Assembly (NCBI GenBank): GCA_015488875.1
Contig: WFMX01000120.1
Span: 1 to 11,033 of the forward strand
Source: Campylobacterota bacterium
GTDB lineage: Bacteria; Campylobacterota; Campylobacteria; Campylobacterales; Sulfurovaceae
DNA: 11,033 bases
Direction: 5' to 3'
Shown here: piece by piece, positions 1-6,703 of the stretch
Position numbering within the stretch: position 1 is the first letter of the stretch
Layout of the letters: every line of letters begins with the position of its first letter
Translations under genes and position numbers: made by a program
The notes under the pieces: model-generated
The model's input: the letters and a program-made list of their open reading frames with translations, nothing else
The model's database searches: none
What the model was told of the DNA's origin: nothing

Positions 1-658
1 CTCCACTTCCACCTATATATACCACTTCGCACCCCAGCTCTTTGGCTCTTGCCAAAAACATAGGAGCATTTGAGTTGTATAGTTGATGAGGTTCTATCTG
101 CTCGTAGTGAGGTTTCAGCTCATCACCTGTCCCAAATACCGCTACTCTTACTTTGCGAACTACAGATATATGTGTGACACCTTGACTTGCAAAAAGTGCT
201 ATCATATATGCTGTCACATTCTCACCTGTCTTAGCATATATAGAACCACTCTTCATATCCTCGCCTGCTCTTCGTATGTGTTTGCCTGCCACTATCTCGT
301 CAGGCAATCTCACGCCACCATCTATGTACCCTACATCCTCTATAGGGACTATAGCTTCACATCCATCAGGTATCGCTGCACCCGTCATGATGCGGATGGC
401 TTCACCACTTTTCAGTTCATACTGCTCTTTGTCTCCAGCATATATGACTCTATGACTCTCTATCTCCTTGCAAGCATCAGCTTGTTTGACTGCATAGCCG
501 TCCATAGCAGAGTTGTCAAAGCGAGGCAGGTTAGAGTTGGCACTATATTCAGCAGACAATATCCGCCCCACACTCTCCTCAATGGGTATGACCTCAGAGG
601 GGAGAGGTGTCACAGTTGTGTAGATCAGATCAAGTGCATTAGTGATAGAGATAGCCAT
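1..658 (-). CDS. moeA: Molybdopterin molybdenumtransferase MoeA, C-terminus cut by window edge
   Basis: MoeA inserts molybdenum into adenylylated molybdopterin, the last step of molybdenum cofactor synthesis, in the cytoplasm. The reading frame is open from an ATG at 656-658 to the left edge and gives 219 residues, about half of the usual roughly 400. Family motifs are clear and in order: LPRFDNSAMDGYAV at residues 44-57, MTGAAIPDG at 91-99, AGED at 131-134, GTGDEL at 176-181 and YNSN at 194-197. The last two belong to the MPT-binding (MoaB/Mog-like) domain. An AAAGGT stretch just upstream of the ATG serves as ribosome binding site. The gene is divergent from the membrane-protein/rsmE pair. 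Its presence implies molybdoenzymes such as nitrate reductase or formate dehydrogenase elsewhere in the genome (inference). The identification is firm; whether the gene is intact cannot be seen here. Confidence 0.95.
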   Translation of the reverse strand, partial: MAISITNALDLIYTTVTPLPSEVIPIEESVGRILSAEYSANSNLPRFDNSAMDGYAVKQADACKEIESHRVIYAGDKEQYELKSGEAIRIMTGAAIPDGCEAIVPIEDVGYIDGGVRLPDEIVAGKHIRRAGEDMKSGSIYAKTGENVTAYMIALFASQGVTHISVVRKVRVAVFGTGDELKPHYEQIEPHQLYNSNAPMFLARAKELGCEVVYIGGSG

Positions 659-682
659 CTTTTTACCTTTTTGTTGTTTGGT

Positions 683-712
683 TTGAAAGATTATATCAAA
701 ATTGAGTATAAT
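683..712 (+). promoter_or_regulatory. Probable sigma-70 promoter for the membrane protein-rsmE operon
   Basis: A TTGAAA hexamer at 683-688 and a perfect TATAAT at 707-712 are separated by 18 bases. The -10 is preceded by GAG, as is the -10 upstream of the lipoprotein gene at 8880. The start codon at 733 is 20 bases downstream of the -10, with AAGGAG at 721-726 as ribosome binding site. Confidence 0.6.
690..695 (-). promoter_or_regulatory. Possible -10 element of the moeA promoter
   Basis: A perfect TATAAT is read on the minus strand at 695-690, 31 bases before the moeA start codon. No good -35 hexamer lies at the expected distance (713-718 reads AAGTGA on this strand). It sits inside the spacer of the plus-strand promoter at 683-712, so the two polymerase footprints would overlap. 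Confidence 0.4.
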
Positions 713-732
713 TCACTTTTAAGGAGTAAACA

Positions 733-1128
733 ATGGTTCAAGAATCTCTACTATATCACTCGATTATCATCAAAATCCTATTTGGTTTTTTGTTGATCAA
801 TCTATTTATACCTCTACTATTTGAAAAAAATAGTATATCAGCTATAAAGGCTGTGAGAATTAGCTCATTTATCTACTCTGCATTGATAACTATGGTTATA
901 TTTACAGGTATGATACTCTATATGCTTGGTGCAGTACCGTGGAATTTGGAGATGAGCTTGATGGTGCTGTCGTTCTTTTTGCTATCTGCTATCGAAATAG
1001 TGCGGATCAGAAAGCTCAAAGAACTATGGATTGTAGAGCAGAGTATGGTAGCTACATCATCGAAATATATCTTGTTGGAGTTGGTGATAGTAGGAGCTAC
1101 TATCCTCATGATGGTAGTAGGTATCTAA
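733..1128 (+). CDS. Small integral membrane protein, four predicted helices, function unknown
   Basis: This is a 131-residue hydrophobic protein I cannot assign to a functional family. Four hydrophobic stretches long enough to span the membrane are visible at about residues 10-30, 45-67, 73-92 and 110-131. The intervening loops are short: a basic one follows helix 1, and a positively charged RIRKLKE loop follows helix 3. There is no signal peptide, cysteine motif or catalytic signature. The start is supported by AAGGAG six bases upstream and by the promoter at 683-712. The stop is only 3 bases before the rsmE start, so the two are co-transcribed and probably translationally coupled. From memory, Campylobacter genomes also carry an unnamed small membrane-protein gene beside rsmE, so this may be a conserved neighbour in the group; I could not check that here. 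Confidence 0.85.
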   Translation: MVQESLLYHSIIIKILFGFLLINLFIPLLFEKNSISAIKAVRISSFIYSALITMVIFTGMILYMLGAVPWNLEMSLMVLSFFLLSAIEIVRIRKLKELWIVEQSMVATSSKYILLELVIVGATILMMVVGI

Positions 1129-1131
1129 GCT

Positions 1132-1800
1132 ATGCAATATTTATATCATAGAGATGCCTCCTCTCCTTCACTACAGATCACTGGAGATGAACATCGCTAC
1201 ATCTTCAAGGTACGCAGGTCAAGAGTCGGAGATACTATAGCGTTGCGAAATCTAGCAGATCAGATACTATATAACCACAAGGTGATAGATATAGACAAAA
1301 AGAGTGCAACACTACAGCTCACTTCTCAAAGAGAGCTTATCATCAAAGCCAAAAGCTCACTACATATAGGCTGGTGCAAGATAGACCCCAAAAGCATAGA
1401 AAAGATGCTACCCACACTCAACGAGATGGGAGTAGAGAAGATCACTTTTGTAGATTGTCAACGCTCCCAACGAAACTTCCGTATAGATTTCAACAGACTT
1501 GAAAAGATACTACTCAACTCATCTCAACAGTGTGGCAGAAGCGTCATGATGAAGTTAGGTCAATCTACAAGCTTGGAGAAGTTTGCAGAGAAGTACCCCC
1601 AAAGCCACATGCTCAACTTCTCAGAAAATCTCATAAGCGACTATTCTCACATAGATACTATTATCATAGGTGCAGAGGGTGGCTTCACCGATGCAGAGAT
1701 CGGTCTTTTTGATAGTAATCACATAGTCGCACTAGACACGCCTCTCATACTCAAAAGCGAAAGTGCCGCAGTCACTATAACTAGCCATATAATACTGTGA
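1132..1800 (+). CDS. rsmE: 16S rRNA (uracil-1498-N3)-methyltransferase RsmE
   Basis: RsmE uses S-adenosylmethionine to methylate U1498 of 16S rRNA on the assembled 30S subunit. The 222-residue protein has the PUA-like N-terminal domain beginning YLYHRDA and including DEHRYIFKVRRSRVGD (about residues 19-34). It is followed by the SPOUT-class knot domain: SQQCGR at 131-136, GAEGGFTDAE at 180-189 and the trefoil-knot segment LDTPLILKSESA at 201-212. The usual GPEGG appears here as GAEGG and the usual RILR/KTETA as LILKSESA, which is mild divergence and not loss of the site. Length is slightly short for the family. It starts 3 bases after the membrane-protein stop, and its ribosome binding sequence (GTAGG) lies inside that gene. 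The gene converges on ruvC. Confidence 0.93.
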   Translation: MQYLYHRDASSPSLQITGDEHRYIFKVRRSRVGDTIALRNLADQILYNHKVIDIDKKSATLQLTSQRELIIKAKSSLHIGWCKIDPKSIEKMLPTLNEMGVEKITFVDCQRSQRNFRIDFNRLEKILLNSSQQCGRSVMMKLGQSTSLEKFAEKYPQSHMLNFSENLISDYSHIDTIIIGAEGGFTDAEIGLFDSNHIVALDTPLILKSESAAVTITSHIIL

Positions 1801-1815
1801 GAGGTGGTTTTGGTT

Positions 1816-1848
1816 TGCCTATGTATACTAGATATTGATATACAGGCA
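1816..1848. terminator. Imperfect hairpin between convergent rsmE and ruvC
   Basis: TGCC (1816-1819) pairs with GGCA (1845-1848) and TGTATA (1822-1827) pairs with TATACA (1839-1844). This gives ten base pairs with a two-base bulge and an 11-base loop. No T-run follows on either strand, so it is not a classical intrinsic terminator. It could slow or protect transcript ends in this 111-base convergent gap, where I see nothing else. Confidence 0.3.
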
Positions 1849-1911
1849 GAGTATTAAAAGTTATTTCTTAGAGATTTATTGATGTTAGGAACTGTACAAA
1901 AATAAAACTAC

Positions 1912-2388
1912 CTATTTTCTCAACTTGACCCTTTGGGCATGTGTAATGGCTATGGCCATGGCATCTGTGATATCTAATGGCTTTATCTCTTTTTTTATAC
2001 CAAGAATTCTCTTTACCATAAAAGCGACTTGCTCTTTGGCAGCTTTTCCGTTACCTGTGAGTGCTTTTTTTACCTGCAGGGGGGTATATTCATAGAAATA
2101 GCCTATATCTTGCAATATCTTTAATGATAATGCACCTCTAAACTGTGCCAATTTCAAAACTGATTTTGGATTGTAAGCAAAAAATATATCCTCTATCGCC
2201 ACTTCATCAATCTTGTGATTACTCAATATAAGATCCATCCCCTCCATCAGCTCTACTATCTGCTCTTGCAATGTATCTCTCTTGATCTTGAGTAAACCAG
2301 CTTCTACAAGTGAATAACTTTTTTTATCATAAGAGAGTATGCAATAGCCTAAATTACGGCTTCCTGGGTCTATTCCTAGTATATTCAT
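1912..2388 (-). CDS. ruvC: Holliday junction resolvase RuvC
   Basis: RuvC is the dimeric endonuclease that cuts Holliday junctions, working with the RuvAB branch-migration motor in recombinational repair. The 158-residue protein has the expected family length and opens with MNILGIDPGSRN, whose Asp7 is the first metal ligand. The other acidic catalytic residues are in place: Glu66 in VAIEDIFF, and Asp139 and Asp142 in PLDITDA; the late ITHAQ motif follows. The basic, glycine-containing ALTGNGKAAKEQV segment at about 109-121 is the conserved DNA-contacting region. The ATG at 2386-2388 is preceded by AAAGGTG. The start codon itself lies inside a DnaA-box match (2385-2393), so DnaA bound at the origin would sit on the ruvC 5' end. 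Divergent placement next to dnaA is a hallmark of the Campylobacterota. Confidence 0.96.
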   Translation of the reverse strand: MNILGIDPGSRNLGYCILSYDKKSYSLVEAGLLKIKRDTLQEQIVELMEGMDLILSNHKIDEVAIEDIFFAYNPKSVLKLAQFRGALSLKILQDIGYFYEYTPLQVKKALTGNGKAAKEQVAFMVKRILGIKKEIKPLDITDAMAIAITHAQRVKLRK

Positions 2389-2484
2389 TCACACCTTTGT
2401 TCACATGGTGAATAACATTATTCACTATGAGTTAATAGCGGTATTTTAGCTTACTTTGGCTAAAATTGCCAAAAGTTATTCACA
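2385..2484. other. Probable oriC1: cluster of five DnaA-box matches upstream of dnaA
   Basis: Five 9-mers match TTATTCACA with at most one internal change (the ninth base is variable): TCATTCACA at 2385-2393 (+), TTGTTCACA at 2397-2405 (+), TTATTCACC at 2407-2415 (-), TTATTCACT at 2418-2426 (+) and a perfect TTATTCACA at 2476-2484 (+). The first four are packed into 42 bases. The TTATTCAC core differs from the E. coli TTATCCACA and agrees with the form used in Helicobacter pylori. The H. pylori origin is bipartite, with oriC1 in this same ruvC-dnaA position. The same boxes probably also autoregulate dnaA (inference). Confidence 0.8.
2443..2473. repeat. Two overlapping inverted repeats in the dnaA leader
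   Basis: A perfect 8-base inverted repeat, ATTTTAGC at 2443-2450 and GCTAAAAT at 2459-2466, has an 8-base spacer. A second, TTTGGC at 2455-2460 and GCCAAA at 2468-2473, has a 7-base spacer and reuses the GC of the first repeat's right arm (2459-2460). The two hairpins cannot form together. They lie between the fourth and fifth DnaA boxes, just upstream of dnaA. They could be an operator, a leader structure or part of the origin. Confidence 0.5.
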
Positions 2485-2508
2485 TTGATAGATTTAAAGT
2501 AGGTATAG

Positions 2509-3822
2509 ATGAATATAGGGCAAAAAGTGTTGCAAGAGCTAAGAAAAGAGATCACTATGACGGAGTATGATAGATATATCAAAAATCTCCAATATGATGA
2601 AAAATCATCAAGAAGTAATCTCATCTATTATGTCGCTAGCAATACACTCATAGCAAAATGGGTAAATACAAAATATAGCGATAAACTATCTCATCTATTT
2701 GAGGTACACACAGGTGTAAAACCAGATATAGAGATAACATTAAATAAAATAAAAAAAGAGTCAAAAACATATAGTACAAATACTGAACAAAAATCCAATA
2801 ATAAAAGCACAAAATTAAACCCATCTTTTACCTTTGATAGCTTCATAGTAGGAGAGTCAAATCAATTTGCATATACTACATCCAAAAGTGCAGCTGAAAA
2901 GCCAGGTCAACAGTATAATCCTCTTTTTTTATATGGTGGAGTAGGATTAGGAAAGACACACCTACTACAAGCTATAGGTAATTACCATCTCAATATGGGA
3001 AAAACTGTCATATATACGACTCTTGAACAGTTTATGAACAGCTTCATATCTCATCTTAGAAGTCAAACTATGGATAGGTTCAGAGATAAATTTAGAGAGT
3101 GTGATCTTTTACTCATAGATGATGTACAGTTCCTCAGTGGAAAAGAGCAGACCCAAGAGGAGTTTTTCCATACATTCAATGAACTTCACAATGCCAAAAA
3201 ACAGATAGTTCTAACCTCAGATAGACAACCAAACAAAATAGCAGGGCTAGTGGATAGGCTAAAAAGTCGATTTGAGTGGGGATTGATGGCAGATATCCAA
3301 CCACCTGGTCTTGAGACAAAGATAGCAATCATAGAGAAAAAGTGTGAATTAGATGGTATACGACTAGATAAAGATATCATAGACTATATAGCTACAAATA
3401 TGGGAGATAATATCCGTGAGATAGAGGGAACTCTCATAAAACTCAACGCTTTAGGATCAATGCTAAATCAACCTATCACAATGGAATTTACAAAAAATGC
3501 CATAAAAGATCAGCTGAAAGAGAAAAGAGAAAGTATATCTATAGATGATATAGTAAAGATCATATCAAAAGAGTTAAATATAAAGCCAAGTGATATCAAA
3601 TCCAAAAAACGAACTAAAAATGTAGTAAATGCAAGGAGAATAGTCATATACTTAGCGAGAAACCTCACACCCAACTCCATGCCACAAATCGCACTCTATT
3701 TTGGTATGAAAGATCATACTGCCATAAGCCATACTATGAAAAAAATAAATGAAATAATAGAAAATGATGCCAATTTCAAAATCCAATTAGAAGAGTTGTC
3801 TAATAAGATAAATAGCAATTAA
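2509..3822 (+). CDS. dnaA: Chromosomal replication initiator protein DnaA
   Basis: DnaA is the AAA+ ATPase that binds DnaA boxes, melts the origin and loads the replicative helicase. The 437-residue protein has all four domains: an N-terminal helicase/partner-binding domain (about 1-75), a short polar linker rich in Asn, Lys and Ser (about 80-105), the AAA+ core starting at LNPSFTFDSFIVG, and a C-terminal DNA-binding domain. Walker A is GGVGLGKT at 143-150, Walker B is LLLIDD at 200-205, the arginine-finger region is LVDRLKSRF at 247-255 and sensor 2 is GDNIREIEG at 299-307. The box-binding signature KDHTAISHTMKKI is at 401-413. The ATG start gives an N-terminus like that of Campylobacter DnaA. 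AGTAGG just upstream is a modest ribosome binding site, so translation is probably moderate. It heads the rightward operon and is flanked on both sides by DnaA boxes. Confidence 0.98.
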   Translation: MNIGQKVLQELRKEITMTEYDRYIKNLQYDEKSSRSNLIYYVASNTLIAKWVNTKYSDKLSHLFEVHTGVKPDIEITLNKIKKESKTYSTNTEQKSNNKSTKLNPSFTFDSFIVGESNQFAYTTSKSAAEKPGQQYNPLFLYGGVGLGKTHLLQAIGNYHLNMGKTVIYTTLEQFMNSFISHLRSQTMDRFRDKFRECDLLLIDDVQFLSGKEQTQEEFFHTFNELHNAKKQIVLTSDRQPNKIAGLVDRLKSRFEWGLMADIQPPGLETKIAIIEKKCELDGIRLDKDIIDYIATNMGDNIREIEGTLIKLNALGSMLNQPITMEFTKNAIKDQLKEKRESISIDDIVKIISKELNIKPSDIKSKKRTKNVVNARRIVIYLARNLTPNSMPQIALYFGMKDHTAISHTMKKINEIIENDANFKIQLEELSNKINSN

Positions 3823-3858
3823 AAACTATATATAATAAAAAAAAGATATAATCTTATT

Positions 3859-3972
3859 AAGTGAACAGTTGTGAATATATGAAAAAGTAAAATGATAATT
3901 CAAATATCCTATTAAAAGGCATTTGAAGAGGTTTTTCACATATTCAACACAAACTACTACTATCTACTATTT
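3859..3972. other. Probable oriC2: three DnaA-box-like sites plus unwinding element in the dnaA-dnaN gap
   Basis: Two minus-strand boxes lie 2 bases apart: TGTTCACTT at 3859-3867 (a weaker match) and ATATTCACA at 3870-3878 (one mismatch to TTATTCACA). A plus-strand box, TTTTTCACA at 3932-3940 (one mismatch), points at the CTA-triplet tract at 3954. The whole 174-base gap is very AT-rich, especially 3820-3860, which holds two TATAAT strings and a small palindrome (AAGAT at 3843-3847, ATCTT at 3851-3855). In H. pylori the second sub-origin and the DNA unwinding element occupy this same place between dnaA and dnaN. Confidence 0.7.
3954..3972 (+). other. Candidate DnaA-trio (single-strand DnaA-binding unwinding element)
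   Basis: The plus strand reads CTA three times (3954-3962), one T, CTA twice more (3964-3969), then TTT. The complementary strand therefore carries 3'-GAT-5' repeats, the DnaA-trio motif defined in Bacillus subtilis, where it also follows a DnaA box. Here it begins 13 bases after the box at 3932-3940, in the correct orientation and just upstream of dnaN. The extra T at 3963 shifts the register between the two groups. Confidence 0.6.
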
Positions 3973-3996
3973 ATTTAGTAATATAAAAGGAAATAG

Positions 3997-5064
3997 ATGA
4001 AAATTAAAGTATCAAAACAGATATTAGAATCTATATTGATAAATTTGCAACCTTTTTTAGAGAAAAAAGATGCAAGCCAAATTACATCACATATATTTTT
4101 TAAGACAGAAAATAATAGATGTTTTATAAAAGCTACTGATTCAGAAATAGGTTTAGAGATAGTCACTAATCAGATAATGATAGATCATGAAGGTTCATTT
4201 ACTGCCAATGGTAAAAAGCTCTTAGATATCATCCGTATACTAAAAGATGATGAGATAACATTAGAGGTACTTGATAATACTCTAAATATAAGACAAAAGA
4301 GATCTAAATTTAAACTACCTACATTTGATTTCAATTCATTTCCAAAATTTCCTACTATAGAAGATAAACCAAAAGTAACTATAAATTCTCAAAATCTGAT
4401 ACAAAATCTAAAAAAGATATCATCATCCATAGATAATAATAATCCAAAATTTGAACTCAATGGAGCATTGATAAATATCAAAAGTGACTCTACAGATATT
4501 GTAGGTACAGATACGAGAAGATTATCCATAGTCTCATTAGAAAATAGTAATAGCAATGAACTCTCTATAATAATCCCTAAAAAAGCCATATTGGAGATAC
4601 AAAAACTTTTTTTAGAAAATATAGATATGTATTATGATGATACCAATTTGATAATCATCAATGATAATTACTATTTCTATACTAGATTGATAAATGGGAA
4701 ATTCCCTGACTATCGAAAGATCATACCTAATACTATAAAACATACTATAGTGTTGCCTAAAAAAAGTATGATTAGCTCAATAAAAATGATAACTACTATA
4801 TCTCAAGAAATCAAAATGACTATACTTAGTGATAGAATTATTTTTAATTCACTATCAACAGAGAATGTAGAAGCCAAAACAGAATTAGAAATCAATACAG
4901 GTTTGGATGAAAAATTGGATTTAAATTATAATAGTAAATATATATTGGATTTTATATCACAAATAGATAGTGATCATTTTGAACTACTTATAAATGAGAC
5001 TAATATACCGTTTGTATTGAAAGAGAACAATTTTATGACAATCATTATGCCGATAGTAGTATAA
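3997..5064 (+). CDS. dnaN: DNA polymerase III beta subunit (sliding clamp)
   Basis: DnaN forms the ring-shaped dimer that holds DNA polymerase III on the template and recruits ligase, MutS and other partners. The 355-residue length fits three similar clamp domains of about 115-120 residues each. Recognisable segments include KKDASQITSHIFF near the N-terminus, SIDNNNPKFELNGALINI and VGTDTRRLSIVSLE in the second domain, the interdomain segment FPDYRKIIPN, and the C-terminal IIMPIVV, which replaces the common PMR-type tail and resembles the epsilon-group endings. AAAAGGAAA gives a good ribosome binding site before the ATG. Base composition is visibly more AT-rich than in rsmE or recJ, with many AAT, AAA and ATT codons. 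Ten bases separate it from pyrG. Confidence 0.97.
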   Translation: MKIKVSKQILESILINLQPFLEKKDASQITSHIFFKTENNRCFIKATDSEIGLEIVTNQIMIDHEGSFTANGKKLLDIIRILKDDEITLEVLDNTLNIRQKRSKFKLPTFDFNSFPKFPTIEDKPKVTINSQNLIQNLKKISSSIDNNNPKFELNGALINIKSDSTDIVGTDTRRLSIVSLENSNSNELSIIIPKKAILEIQKLFLENIDMYYDDTNLIIINDNYYFYTRLINGKFPDYRKIIPNTIKHTIVLPKKSMISSIKMITTISQEIKMTILSDRIIFNSLSTENVEAKTELEINTGLDEKLDLNYNSKYILDFISQIDSDHFELLINETNIPFVLKENNFMTIIMPIVV

Positions 5065-5074
5065 AAGGAAAAAA

Positions 5075-6700
5075 ATGACTAAATTTATATTTGTAACTGG
5101 TGGAGTATTGAGTTCACTTGGCAAAGGGATCACAGCTGCTAGTATAGGGACACTACTGAAACATTCAGGACTTAGGATTGGTGTATTAAAATTGGATCCA
5201 TACATAAATGTAGATCCTGGTACTATGAGTCCACTAGAGCATGGTGAAGTGTTTGTGACTAAAGATGGAGCTGAGACAGATCTTGATTTGGGTCATTATG
5301 AGAGATTTCTTGATACTTCGTTGACTCAAAAAAATAACTTTACTACAGGTCAAGTATATAAAACTGTAATAGAAAATGAGAGAAAAGGTAAATACCTTGG
5401 AAAGACTATACAAGTAGTACCTCATATAGTCAATGAAATAAAAGAGAGAATAGCATATGCAGGAGAGGGTAGAGATATCCTCATAGTTGAACTTGGTGGT
5501 ACTACTGGTGATATAGAGGGTTTACCATTTTTAGAATCTATACGACAAATGAAACATGAATATGGTAGAGAAAATGTCATGAATATACATGTAACACTCC
5601 TGCCATATATCAAAGCCGCAGGAGAGCTAAAGACTAAGCCTACACAGCACTCAGTACAAGAGCTTCGTAGAATAGGTATAGCTCCTCATATGTTGGTACT
5701 GAGAGCAGAACAGCCAGTACCTTTTGATCTCAAGAGAAAGATAGCATACAATTGTGATGTAGAAGAGGATAGTGTCATAGATGCCATAGATGCAGCTACT
5801 ATATACAGAGTTCCTGTGAATTTCTTGACACAAAATATATTATCCCCTATCTCAAAACAATTAAACTTAGGTGAACTCAGTCCAAAGATGGATGAGTGGA
5901 ATGAGCTTGTATTGAAGATACTCAAACCTACAAATGAGACTACTATAGCATTCGTAGGTAAATATCTAGATCTAAAAGAGTCATACAAATCGCTTACAGA
6001 AGCATTGATCCATGCAGGAGCAAATCTAGATACAAATGTGAAGATAAAGTGGGTAGATAGTGAAAAAGTAGAAGATGATGGTGCCGATAAATATCTACAA
6101 GATTGTGATGGTATATTGGTGGCAGGTGGATTTGGTGAGAGAGGTATAGAAGGCAAGATAGAGTCTATTCAATTCGCCAGAGAAAATAAAATACCATTTT
6201 TGGGTATATGCCTAGGTATGCAATTAGCACTTATAGAGTATGGTAGGAGTGTATTGGGTTATGAAGATGCCAACTCTACAGAGTTTGATAAAGATACAAA
6301 TCATCCTATGATATATATGATAGATGAGTTTATGAATGCCAATGGCGAAGAGCAGATAAGAACTGCAACTTCACCTATGGGTGGTACACTGAGACTAGGT
6401 GAATATGAGTGTCATACCAAAGATGGCTCTAAACTCAAAGAGGCATATGATAGCTCTATAATCTTTGAGAGACATAGACATAGATATGAGGCAAATCCAA
6501 AATATAGAGATGCTCTTGAAGAGAGTGGCATGGTGGTGACAGGAGAGTCACATGGTCTCATAGAGGCGGTAGAAGTAGAGGATCATCCTTGGTTTTTGGG
6601 TGTACAGTTCCATCCAGAATTTACATCAAGATTGCAAAATCCAAACCCAACTATCATCTCTTTCGTCAGGTCGACTATGACAAATAGAGAGATAGTATAA
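5075..6700 (+). CDS. pyrG: CTP synthase (glutamine-hydrolysing)
   Basis: PyrG converts UTP, ATP and glutamine to CTP, the final step of pyrimidine nucleotide synthesis, in the cytoplasm. The 541-residue protein is full length. The synthetase domain (about 1-270) begins MTKFIFVTGGVLSSLGKGI with its P-loop, followed by LDPYINVDPGTMSPLEHGEVFVT. The class I glutamine amidotransferase domain (about 290-535) has Cys379 in FLGICLGMQ, and His513 and Glu515 in GVQFHPEF as the catalytic triad; GGFGERGIEGK at 351-361 is also typical. AAAAGGAAAAAA forms the ribosome binding site 10 bases after dnaN, so it is probably co-transcribed with dnaA-dnaN. Adjacency to recJ is also seen in Campylobacter jejuni, but there the pair is not directly attached to dnaN. 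Co-expression with replication genes would tie CTP/dCTP supply to initiation (inference). Confidence 0.98.
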   Translation: MTKFIFVTGGVLSSLGKGITAASIGTLLKHSGLRIGVLKLDPYINVDPGTMSPLEHGEVFVTKDGAETDLDLGHYERFLDTSLTQKNNFTTGQVYKTVIENERKGKYLGKTIQVVPHIVNEIKERIAYAGEGRDILIVELGGTTGDIEGLPFLESIRQMKHEYGRENVMNIHVTLLPYIKAAGELKTKPTQHSVQELRRIGIAPHMLVLRAEQPVPFDLKRKIAYNCDVEEDSVIDAIDAATIYRVPVNFLTQNILSPISKQLNLGELSPKMDEWNELVLKILKPTNETTIAFVGKYLDLKESYKSLTEALIHAGANLDTNVKIKWVDSEKVEDDGADKYLQDCDGILVAGGFGERGIEGKIESIQFARENKIPFLGICLGMQLALIEYGRSVLGYEDANSTEFDKDTNHPMIYMIDEFMNANGEEQIRTATSPMGGTLRLGEYECHTKDGSKLKEAYDSSIIFERHRHRYEANPKYRDALEESGMVVTGESHGLIEAVEVEDHPWFLGVQFHPEFTSRLQNPNPTIISFVRSTMTNREIV

Positions 6701-6703
6701 AAT

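Noticed and set aside
83..796. A 237-codon plus-strand open frame
   Set aside because: It lies antisense to moeA, whose minus-strand frame carries clear family motifs; the product is Cys/Tyr-rich with no recognisable domain.
1801..1911. A hidden small gene or RNA between rsmE and ruvC
   Set aside because: No start with ribosome binding site and no promoter-like pair was seen; only the imperfect hairpin stands out.
5686..6156. A 156-codon minus-strand frame inside pyrG
   Set aside because: It is antisense to highly conserved CTP synthase sequence; composition is that of a shadow frame.
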